Shown here piece by piece: positions 13,201 through 25,200 of a stretch of DNA of 64,000 nt (positions are counted from its first letter, which is position 1; every line of letters starts with the position of its first letter). The stretch is from Sabellastarte sp. h YS-2021. Its lineage: Eukaryota > Annelida > Polychaeta > Sabellida > Sabellidae. The translations under genes were made by a program, and so were the position numbers. The stretch lies in assembly GCA_964017235.1 (NCBI GenBank), contig OZ024928.1, forward strand, positions 84,749,566-84,813,565, given 5' to 3'. The notes below the pieces were generated by a model, which was not told the origin of the DNA, did not search any database, and was given only the letters and a program-made list of their open reading frames with translations.

Positions 13201-16200
13201 GGCGTACATAAACAAAGAAGGGGGCATGAGGTCAGGCCCTCTCTGTGCCCTACTATGGAGAATTCTGACCTGGTGTACCAGGAAACAGGTGACACTGAAA
13301 GCCCGACACATCCCAGGTCGGCTAAACGTGGTAGCAGACAAGCTATCCAGATTAGGACAAACCATTCAAACAGAGTGGTCTCTCCTTCCACAGGTATTCG
13401 AAGAAATATGTACCCGGTGGCATCGGCCTCAAATAGACCTTTTTGCCACCAGGTTCAACAACAAACTACCTCTCTTTGTGTCACCCTTCCCAGATCCCAT
13501 GGCCTCAGCAGTGGACGCTCTCAGCTTACCTTGGGGGAACCTGGACCCTTATGCCTTCCCTCCAACAGCCATATTGGGCAAGGTAGTGGAAAAGTTACAG
13601 AGTTCCCAGTGCAGCAGAATCATTCTGATTGCTCCTGGGTGGCCAAACATGCCCTGGTTTTGGGACCTGGTAGCCATGTCCAGTCGAATTCCACTGAGCC
13701 TACCCAAATTTCCCAACCTTCTGACCCAACCATTCAATCAGACCCATCACAGGAATCTGACAAGTCTCAATCTCCACGTATGGCTCCTAGAGCCTCAGCA
13801 ATCAAGGAGCACGGTTTCTCTGAGGCAGTGGCAGCAAGAATTGAGGCTCCTCAGAGAAAGTCAACCAGATCAGTATATGAAGCAAAATGGACCTTTTTTA
13901 CAAAGTGGTGCCTCTCTAATAAGGTGGACTTCAGGGCACCCCCTGTAAAGTCAGTGGCTGAATTTCTCATGTACCTTTTTCAAGACAAAAAATTACAGCC
14001 CAGTACCATTGATGGTTACAGGTCCGCCATTGCTGATAAGTTGGGTAACTCAACCATTAATATCAGCAAGGATGACAATCTCACTCGTCTCCTGGATAGT
14101 TTCCACAGAGACAGACCTAAAGGCAGGAGGGAAATCCCCTCCTGGAACCTTTCCCTGGTCCTACACCAATTGACCAAAACTCCATTTGAGCCAATTGGGA
14201 AATCCTCATTAAAACACCTGACCTTCAAGACAGTCTTTCTGCTTGCTTTAGGATCAGGCAAACGTAGAAGTGAGATTCATGCTTGGCAAAATAAGAATAT
14301 CAGACACCAAGCAGACTGGTCAAAGGTATCACTATTCCCTTCACCCAGTTTCTTATCCAAGAACCAACTGGCCAAAGAGGGACCAGATAGTGTGGCCCCA
14401 GTGGTCATCCCAGCCCTAGCTCCAACTCTGGATAGGGCTTTGAAATCTGACAGATCCCTCTGTCCAATAAGAGCTTTGCGCTACTACTTGGACAGGACCT
14501 CAGATCTAAGACAAAACAAAGAATTAGTCTTTGTCTCATTTAAAAAGGGTTTCAACAAGGATATTTCCCCTGCTACTATCTCCTCGTGGATCAAACAGAC
14601 TGTAATCCTCTGTTATGAACTTTCTGACCAGGAAGCACACAAGTTGCACCAGGTCAAGGCCCATGATGTTAGGGCTTTTGCTGCCTCTAAGGCTTTCCAG
14701 GGAGGATGCTCCTTAGAGCAAATTCTATCAGCCTGCCATTGGAAATCTCATAACACTTTCACACAGTTTTACTTGAAGGATGTGGCTTGGGCTGATTCAG
14801 AACTTTATCACTTGGGTCCTATAGTAGCTGCCCAACAGATCCACCAACACCCTAACATGTAGAGGAGATTTGGACCCCTCAGGATTCTTGTACATATGTA
14901 GATAGTTTTCAAGCATATATTTAAAAAAAAAAAAAAAAAGTCTTCTGCTTATGTACTTCCTTTAGGGAGGTTTGATTCATCACTATTGGGACTGAACTCA
15001 GACTTGTTCTGTTCCCCCAGCTCAGAGTAAATCTGGGAAGAAAAAAAGGGGGGGGGAGCAAAGTCGGTTCTGACAACCAGGCGGTAGTTATTCAGCAATT
15101 GTTCATTGGATAAGATGTATTAACGCAATAAAATTGCAAATTTAATAGTAAATTAAATTTTTATAAGTTAATACCCTATCCAATGAACACACAAGACCCT
15201 CCCAACCGACCCCGCTATCAGCTTACTAGGGGTCTAAGAGATTTAGACAACGAAAAAAGATGCTATGACGTCACATTGTCTGGACAGGAAGGAAGTACGA
15301 CACGCCACCTTGCGAGCACACACAGGGACCGGAACGCTTGTGAGGGCATTATGCACTCATATAAGGCGACTTTTTCTGTCGTTTGGCGGGCCGGTCTGCG
15401 CCGACCGGATTAGCAATTGTTCATTGGATAGGGTATTAACTTATAAAAATTTAATTTACTATTAAATTTGCAAATTTCTTACTCTATAATTTGACTTAGA
15501 TATTCACATAAATATGTTCTTCATTGTCAGATCTAACAAGAAAATGAATCAAAACACTACCTTATAAAATAATTTTAAACCATTTTTTATGCTTAGGTTG
15601 TAAATAAGTTTATTGGAATATGGTTATTGTAGAATTTTTTTGTTATTTAATCACCATAGTCATTGTGTTATTTGTACAGAATTTTATTTTACACACTGTA
15701 TTGACTGATTAATCATGTGAAAAAGTCTTTATAAAGAAAGAAATGTCATGTCATTGGAGGCACTTTGAAACCAGAGGAGACATGCAATATACAATCAAAA
15801 TCCACATCACAGACTTGTTGTAAATAGAACCTGCAATTTCTACAAGATTTGGTTGTGGTTATGCTTCAATTTCATTTATGACTGCAAAATAATACAACAT
15901 GTTTGATTGATCTTGAAACTGGTTTCACATATACCTAGTTTAACTGGTAGTCAAGTGCTACACATACAGTCTAAAGTATATCCATCTTGGCAATCTGAGG
16001 TCAACTGTTTGAACCCCAGACTGACCCTATGTGAGAAAGCTGGTACAATGTAGTTGCTTACTGATGCCCGGCAATATACAGTGCAGAATCCTGACCAACT
16101 AGTATGTACTTGTTCCTCTGCCATTAACACTACTGGTCACAATATAACCACACAAAGTGTTAAAAGCAAAATTAAATCAAAATAAAATTGAATCTTTAAG

Positions 16201-19200
16201 ATAGTTTATTTCTTATACAGATGCCTATTTGCACCAATATGTATCATTGCAGTTTTATTAGTGAGTTATCAAAGTTGCTGAAAATTGACAAAATATTAAA
16301 CAAAATTTGCATCAATCCGTCTTTGTATATAAAGTTGTATTTTTAAAAACTCAAATTGACACAAGGTCATATCACAGCAGTCAGCTTTAAAATTGATAAG
16401 GCATGTTAAAATATAAACAAAAAACAATACACATATGTTCATCCTTATATGCCAGTCTGTCTATTTTACAGACTCACATTGATACCAAGTCAGCCACCAG
16501 TATGTTTGAAGTATTGAAGAAGAAGCTGAACTTCAGCACAGCCTACCAGAATTTCATGTCTATTCTCTTTCACCTACTACAGATGCCTTGTAAGTCTTGT
16601 GTAGTGGTATAATTATACCTAAAGAATTTTATCTAAAGAATTGATGTCACAGTCGTAAAGTAGACATTATTGTAAACTGTCTGATATATTTCTGTATAAA
16701 AGTTAAACTGATTGATATATCTGATGGTATAGAAGACTTCACAGGGAAATGGTTACCATTGGATACAATGAGTTACACTCTGGTGAATATGGGCCCATTG
16801 TACATTTCATTAATTTTGTAAATTATTGTCATTTTTCCTTTAGATATATTTTCTTCTCTGTTTACCTTTTTTCTCTTTTTAAATGTTGAAAATAAAGAAA
16901 TGCCTGTTTTTCAGTTGGTGGGAGTAACCCTTGGCTTCACTGGGAGTTGGTAGACAAAGTTGTACAGCAGATAGTTATACAGACAAAAGAAGGGGACCCT
17001 GATGTGGGACCTCTGGAGATTGATGTCAAGAAAGTTGTTCAACAGTGAGTAATCCTAATGTGCAGCTGTACGTTTCTTTATGCTTTACTCCACTAACATA
17101 GAAGTTTCAGTTGATTAGTTGTACAGCAGTGAGTATTTTTGAATGTGTAGTATATATTTCTTTATGCCATGCTGCATCAAATTAGAACATCGATTAATTA
17201 GTTGTTCAACCATGAGAAATTTTTGAATGCATAGTATGCCATACTACAATAACATAGATGATTGATTCATTAGTTGTTCAACCGTGAGTGATTTTTAAAT
17301 GTGTAGTATATGTTTATTTACACTATGCTATACTAACATAGAAAATTGAATTGGTCATATCACATTCACCATTTATGCCAAATCAAGACATTGAGTGCAG
17401 ATGTGCAGGAGAGTAAGAAATAAGTTTTGCCATGTTTAGTACATTCCACGCCATCAACCAAGCCAGTGTTCTGATCATTTTTTTGGTCTGATTACGACAA
17501 AACAGTCACCAACATGCTGATATTTCCACTGAAGTTTAACTATTTTTTGACAGAAGCTCAATTGAATAAGCTATATCTGTTCCAGATTGGAGTGCCCAAA
17601 TGCTAAGTACAATTGACTTTTATGTAATATTTCCAGACTTGCAAATGAGAATGCCTTCAAGGAAGTCCAACAGAAAATGAGAGAAGTTCAGAAAGAAAAT
17701 GATGATTTGCTGTCAACTCTGTCAAAGAAAGAACGCGAATGTGAAGTGAAGATTGAGGAAACGGTGAGTCTCTGAAAGTTATTATTTTTTTTTTTTTTGC
17801 TTCAAATGTAAACATGATATTAACTAATATTTTGGGGGGAAAAATTTATCTTTCAATAATAGTTAATGTAACCTAAATATAACATCTCAAAAAACTTAAA
17901 TATTGTGACAAGAAAACTTTTCCTATTAAAATCCAGAATGTTTTGCCCAGCTTATTTGGTATGCTGAGAAATATGAGCAAACTTTGTACTGAATAGCTTT
18001 ATTATAATTGAAAATCAGTAAAGAAGTTATGGACATTACTTTTCATTATTTGTACAGTGTTATACATTATTACAGTGTTATAATGTATTATGAAATGAGA
18101 TTATAATTCCTTGTATACAGGAAGAGTTGTTGCATACTCTGAACAAGATGAAAACTAAGCTGGAGAAGGAGACGTCAGCCCATATTGATACCAAGGCTTC
18201 AATGGTTGATGCCTCAGCAAGACTCACTGAGCTGCAAAAAATGGTGGGTAGTAGAGATTTTGTCTTATGTAGTGGTATTTGTGTATGTTTCTATAGCTCC
18301 AATCCTCATTTAACCTTTTCACTATGAGAAGTGTCTCCTTCGAGACTGCTGCTGATGCAGATGGCTGCTGACATTGATCTAGCTTTTGTATTGGTTTTGA
18401 AAATCATTTGTAAGAACAGAGTCTCTAGGCAAAACAAAAGTAGTAAAAATTTATTTGGAAATTATAAAATTATTGTTTACAATTTTTACAATTAAAGGCT
18501 TTGGTTATATTAACATACAAGATGGGCTTGTAATATTGTTGATGCTAGACAATAACATTGGCAACCAAGTGTTGGCAGTGGGTGTTGAGGAAACTCCACC
18601 TCAAGGTGATAGAGTTTTGTAGTTGGTGACTTGCCTGTAGCGTCTGTTGCCAGGAGTTTTGGGCCTGGGCACCATGTGGAAATTTGTGGATACCCATCTG
18701 TTGATATTGTCCCTTGGATGTGGTATAAACTTTGGATATTAAGAGACATAAAAGTTCATCTGATGATTTGTATCAGATGTAAATTCACCTTTCATAAAAT
18801 CTATTTAACTAATGGGCATTCCTTCCTAAAAAAAGACTTCGTTGTAATTTGCTCCATGGTTTTGAATTTGGCCAAATTGTGTCATATACTAGTGATTATG
18901 AAACATTTCAAAACTTGTATAAATGTACATTTGCAGAATAAGAGTATTGTCAGAATCTGTCTAAATAAAAATGCTAACACTACAGGTTAATATTTGCTGA
19001 GTGTGTCTACTTTATTCCTGCATGTTTGAGTGTATATGACTTATTTTCAGTGCGAGTTTGAGCATAGTGAGCGTATGCGGTTAGAGCAAGCTGTGAAGAC
19101 AGGAAGTCTGCCAGATGATGCCAAGATGGGAGTCACTAGTCTTGGAGCATCTCTGACATCCAGTATACTGACTCCTGCCAGCAGTTCAGTACCAGGTGAA

Positions 19201-22200
19201 TATAAAAACTCCTGTTTCCTTCCATACAGAATGCTATGTTTGTATCCAAGTCCATGTATATGGCTTGTACAAGTTATGATTTCATGTAAATTATACCTTG
19301 TACAAAATCTTGGGTGAGTAATAACTCTTGCAGCTGAATTATACATATTCCCTTCATGGATATTGAAGAAGTTATAACTTGCTAAGTTTTTGGATTATCA
19401 GGAACTTTAACATCTATAACATTGCAATGAGATTAGTAGATATGCATTGACAGAAAACTGTTTGTCACAAGTGACCTGAAATGTACTTCAAGTGAACCAG
19501 ATATTACAAATACCTGGGCATATTACAGTGAGACAAGGGCTTCTAAGCACCTTACGTAGTTCAACTTCAAAGAAACTGAACTTGACATTTTACTTACTCA
19601 CCCTTGACTGTATTTGAAAAACTGGTACAAAAAAGTTTGTCAGTCTCTATTTCCCATTTACAGCACCGCCTGCACCACCCCCTCCTCCCCCACCCCCAGG
19701 ATCCATGGTCCCGCCCCCACCACCTCCTCCTCCAGGTATGCCGGGCCCACCCCCACCTCCTGGCGCTCCCCCACTGCTGGGAAGTGGGCATCCTGGTGCA
19801 GCAAAGAGGCAGAAAGTCGTCCCCAAGCCATCACACCCCCTCAAGTCATTCAACTGGGCTAAAATACCAGAGGTAAGTTTGTAAGATATAGCAAGTGATA
19901 TAGCCAGCTGAATAAATGTATAATAATGTTGTTCATTCAAGTTGTAAGATCCCAGTTGTTGTTGACTCTCACATCTGAGATCTAAGGTTCTAGTGTATAA
20001 GATGATAAACTGGAATTGTATTTAATGACTGAAATACACTGATGTGGCTACCTTCTGTTTGCAAGTAGCTATAACTGGCTTTGTCCCATACTATCTATTT
20101 CAACATAAATTTACCAAAATATTCAACAGCAAAAAAATAGTTCACAGTCTTTTTTAATATTCTATTGAAATATTAGCCATTTTGTTGTTCAAAAAGCACA
20201 TTGTGGTTCTTATGTGTATGTGAATTATATATCATGTACTCATTTGATAATTTATGTCATGGCATTTGCTAAATCAAACATGTCTGGTTTTTCATCAAAT
20301 TTCTGCTTTCAGGAACTGATTCAAAAAATATGAAATCAACCATAACACTTAAAAGTTGAAATCCTGGTCTTGAACACATGCGGAATTCGCTGAAGGGATG
20401 TTGTTGAAATGGACATTAAACCCAATTTTAACATTTGTTATTCAAGTTGTGTTTTGGGAAACTGTATTAAAATGTATTAAGCCTGTTGCATGTAGTTCTT
20501 CCTGTTTGTACATTTTGACTCTGTATTCACTCAGAGGTGGACAGTGCTAGACACTGGTATTCCATTCTCTCCGTAACTTCAAAGTTTAATTTTGTAGTTT
20601 GCAAAATAAATACAATTATGTCATATAACCTGTTGTGTGCACTGTAGGATTGGTGAATTGTGAAAAAAAGAAATGATATATTCTTATTTTTTGTTGTAAA
20701 CAATGGCAACAATAACAGTAATATTTTGTAAATAAAATTTGTTAAACTCAGTAAAAATAATTGTTCATTGTTTTGTGCACTCTTCAGAATAAGCTTGGTG
20801 ACACAATATGGAAGGAAATCGATGACACGCGTCTGTACAAAAATCTGGATCTGGAGGAGTTTGAGAAGAATTTCTCGGCATACCAGAAACAGGAAGTGGA
20901 AGCAGATGTCAACAAGTCTATATCCAGCTCACAAAAAGCTAATGGTGAGTTATGGTGTCATGTTTTTGTAGACTCTGTGATCAGATGATATTCAGGGACA
21001 GTATTCACTAACATGGATTAAGATCAGATCAAATTTGAGAAAAAAGTTTCCAGTGAGCCAGTTGATCAAATAGCTATTCACAAAGCAGGGATCACTTGAG
21101 CTGAAAAGATTAAAACAAAGTTTTTTTTTTTAATCAGTGACATGAAATCTCGTCATAAATTTGCAATAATTTACAAAATGTGAACAAAGTATGTGCTGTA
21201 TCATTAATCATCTGCCAAAGTTTTATTTATTGATCAATATTAGGATATAAAAAATATTATATGGACGATAACAGCATTATAGCACCATCCAATTGCATCA
21301 AAGTAGTAAGGAATAATAACTGGCCAGAGAGGGAAGACAAGTTATCATTGAACAATGCAAGGAAAATTCTAGTGTTATTCACAGAACCATTAATTTGTCT
21401 CTGTAGTGGCATTTAAAGATCTGCCTTCATCCAAAAGTTAATCTATCAAAGTACATTGATCAAATTTAATCCTTAATTTGATTAGAAAATCATATCAAAT
21501 GTTTCGTGAATACCAGTCTTAGTTGATAAAAAAATTTGATAAAAAAATTAGTTGGCTTTTACCTCAGTGGACTGGGGTTCAAGTTGTGCCAATAACAGCA
21601 TGTGGAAACTCCTGTTAGTGTGTCCCATTGTCATACTAACTGTTGAGAGAGATATAAAAGCAACGTCAATTTATTGTAATACATTCTGACTCCATCGTGT
21701 AAACCATCTGCCATGATATTAATGGTGCTTTTTTCTACTTTTAGTACTGTCTGTGATTGATGGTAGACGGGCCCAGAACTGCACCATTTTGTTGTCAAAG
21801 TTAAAGATGACCAATTCAGAGTTAGCAAGAGCTGTGTTAAATGTAGACTCCCGGGAGGAGATACCAAAAGATATGTGTGAACAGGTATTACACGGTTATA
21901 TGTCTATCATTTAAAATCAAAATGCTCGTTTGTACTTTATTATAAATGCATTATTTATAGATTGTCCATTGTTCTACATAGTTGTCAAAGTTTTAGATTC
22001 AACCCTGTTTTTGTAGCTGGCATAGGAAAATTGATGAAATTTCACCAGCCACTTATGTTACCCCTTTATGAATTTGCATGTTATATAAATTAATTTCATT
22101 TGCAAAAATTATGTCTGTATTAATCAATAGAAATTGACCATTTGTAAAATTTAATTATTATTAATTCATTTAAATTTGAAAATTATGAACAGACTACTTT

Positions 22201-25200
22201 TTCCTCCTTGTTTTCTTTTATTTGGAGCCCTTATTGACATCCTTTTACTTGTAAATTAGTGAGGTTTTGTAATGTATTTGTTTTCCTGTTGTTTTTGTTC
22301 TTCAGTTGCTGAAGTTTGTGCCAACTCCTGAGGAAACTCAGATGCTGAGCGAACACGCTCATGAGATCAATGATATGGCCAAAGCTGATAGGTTTCTCTT
22401 TGAAATGAGCAGGTGAGACATGAATACCCAAGAATGACCTTGAATATACAATGTGACCAGGGTCTGATATTAGATGGAAGCAAGACCAAAACTTGTATAG
22501 AAGTGATATATTTGCTGAAAATATTTGGAATAAAAAGACTTTTATTGCATATCTGCCATTTTATTTACACTTTTAAACTTATCCATATAACCTCTGCAGT
22601 CTGCTTCATTTACGTCTGCACAGTGAGTATCTTTGATTAAATTGTACATCTTCAGGCCAATCAGAGGTGAGCTTTCATTGTTTCATTTCTAGTATATAAC
22701 CTCAACAGTCCTCTTTCTGTCTGCTTCCTTTGTGTCTACACAGTGAATATCTCTGATTAACTTGTATGCCTTCTAACAAATCAGGGGTGAGCTATTATTG
22801 CTCCATTTCTAGCACATTGTATGCATGTGTTAAATCTATCATGACATTACATATATAGTGCCTGCTAAATATCTACTTCAAGTCAGCTGTTGTCTTGCTC
22901 CTGTAGGATAGAACATTATGAACACAGACTGAAGGCCTTGTATTACAAAAAGAAATTTTCTGAACGAATGAATGAGGCAAAGCCAAAGGTTGAAGGTGAG
23001 TATATGTACCGAACTCAATGCATTAAAGGTTTGATTTCATGACTAATAATAACTTTCACTATAAAATGACTAATTGTGAAAAGTTATTTGATATAATTTG
23101 TGATTCATTGTAAATCTGTTTCAAAATACTATGTGGGTATTAATTAGCAATAGACCAACATAGAATCCTACATGTCACCATGAGATACACTCAAAGGCAT
23201 GACCACAGAGGAAAGAGTTAAGGAATTCAATGCCAAACCGAACCACTGAACCTCTGAAGCCTCTGTGCATTCTAGGGATGAGACAGTAGCATCATGTTTT
23301 TCTTTTCAGTATCCCGACAATGCAAAATCATTCCGATGTCAGGATATCAAGAAACACTGCGTTTTAGTGTTGTCCCAATTGAATCAGCCTGTCACAAGAA
23401 GAAAAGTTAATGAAAACAAAACCTGCTAATCAAAATCGCAATCCTGTGACACCGATAATACCATATTGTCCCTAATTCATTCCAGTGTGACATCATAAGG
23501 AAGACAGATGTAAGATTGTAAAGTAATTGAAAAGGTAGACTGTAGAATTCAAGGTCGGATTCAAGATGTGACTTTGTTTGGCAACAATACAGTAGAAAAG
23601 CTTTTTGCAAACTCGGGAATGTTTTGCTTTTAATCACAAACACTCATGACTTCTGTCACAAGCCAATTTTTATGTCGTGACTCTGCGGCGTGGGTGTACG
23701 CGTCTGCGTCCGCGTGAACAACTTCTCCTCCAAAACTACAAGGCCTAGAGACATGCTGGTTTTTTTTAAAAGATACCTTATCTATCGAGGATGAAAAATT
23801 GTTCAAGGCATGCAAATCTGTCTGTTCGTCTGTTTGCTAGAGACATTACAAGGGGGTACCCCCACCAAAAGTGTGAAAATTTCAACACTTAATCACAATT
23901 TTCTCAGTGACTATTGCAGGGATTTCTCTCATATCTTGCATATATGTACTAGGCCAGAGGTAGATTCTCTTGTGTGAGTATGAGACCTGGATCTGTCTTA
24001 CTTTTTTTTTAATAAATTTTTTTAATAATTTTTAATGCATTAAAATTCATGAAATCATGCACAAAATCATTTATAACTTGAAAACTGTTGTATCTAGAGC
24101 ATTTTGTTAAAATATGTTATTCAGCTACTTTTTTCATAGCTACAATATGGTGAGTAAGTTGGGTGCCTGTCTCAATAGCTAAGTAAGTAATAGCTACTTT
24201 TGGGCTTTTCAGTAACTTCCATCATGAGTAGAATCACTTGTAACTTAAAAACTATTGCATTTAGAGAATTTCGTATAAATATGTTATTCAGCTACTTTTG
24301 GGTCAGCTATAACATAGTAAAATTTTAGACCTGTAGCTTATGGCATAGCTGAGTAATAGCTACTTTTAGGTTATCACTGTTGAGTAAATCGCTTATAACT
24401 TCAAAACTATTGCATTTAGAGAATTTCGTATAAATATGTTATTCAGCTACTTTTGGGTCAGCTATAACATAGTAAAATTTCAGACCTGTAGCTCATGGCA
24501 TAGCTGAGTAATAGCTACTTTGAGGTTATCACTTGAGTAAATCGCTTATAACTTGAAAACTATTGCATTTAGAGTATTTTGTTTCATATGTTATTCACCT
24601 ATTTTGGGATCAGCTATAACATAGTGAAGTTTCAGATCTGTGGCTCATTGCATAGCTGAGTAATAGCTACTTTGAAGTTCTCACTATTGAGTAAATCGGT
24701 TGTAATTGGAAAACTATTGCATTTAGAGAATTTCGTATAAATATGTTATTCAGCTACTTTTGGGTCAGCTATAACTTAGTAAAATTTCAGACCTGTAGCT
24801 CATGGCATAGCTGAGTAATAGCTACTTTTAGGTCATCACTATTGAGTAAATCAGTTGTAACTTGAAAACTATTGCATTTACAGTATTTTGCTTAAATATG
24901 TTGTTCACCTACTTTTGGGTCAGCTATAACATAGTAAAATTTCAGACCTGTAGCTCATTGCATAGCTGAGTAATAACTACTTTGAGGTTCTCACTATTGA
25001 GTAAATCAGTTGTAATTGCAAAACTATTGCATTTAGAGAATTTAGTATAAATATGTTATTCAGCTACTTTTGGGTCAGCTATAACATAGTAAAATTTCAG
25101 ACCTGTAGCTCATGGCATAGCTGAGTAATAGCTACTTTTAGGTCATCACTATTGAGTAAATCAGTTGTAACTTGAAAACTATTGCATTTACAGTATTTTG

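Larger units (their letters stand above)
9618..15473 (+). mobile_element. DIRS-like tyrosine-recombinase retroelement, nearly whole and young
   Basis: About 5.86 kb with inverted terminal repeats, an internal complementary region, and gag-like, RT, RNase H and tyrosine recombinase parts in family order. The terminal inverted repeats differ at one site I can see over about 150 bp, so the last transposition was recent. It looks largely whole with about two breaks; the overlap of the later reading frames is usual for the family. It is inserted in a MITE without a clear target duplication, as expected for recombinase-mediated integration. It is treated here as a fossil copy. Confidence 0.92.
8699..15484. 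mobile_element. TA-flanked MITE interrupted by two later insertions
   Basis: The left end GAGTAAGAAATCTAAAATTC at 8699 and right end ATTTCTTACTC at 15484 are inverted repeats flanked by TA (8697-8698 and 15485-15486). The same element, uninterrupted and 225 bp long, lies at 44685-44909. Comparing the copies shows this one split at AACTAA by a Harbinger-type MITE (8871-9590) and again near its right end by a DIRS-like element (9618-15473). The TA target suggests a Tc1/mariner-like or similar source. Confidence 0.88.

Noticed and set aside
13102-13365. Minus-strand open frames opposite the DIRS-like RNase H
   Set aside because: Shadows of the + strand coding sequence.
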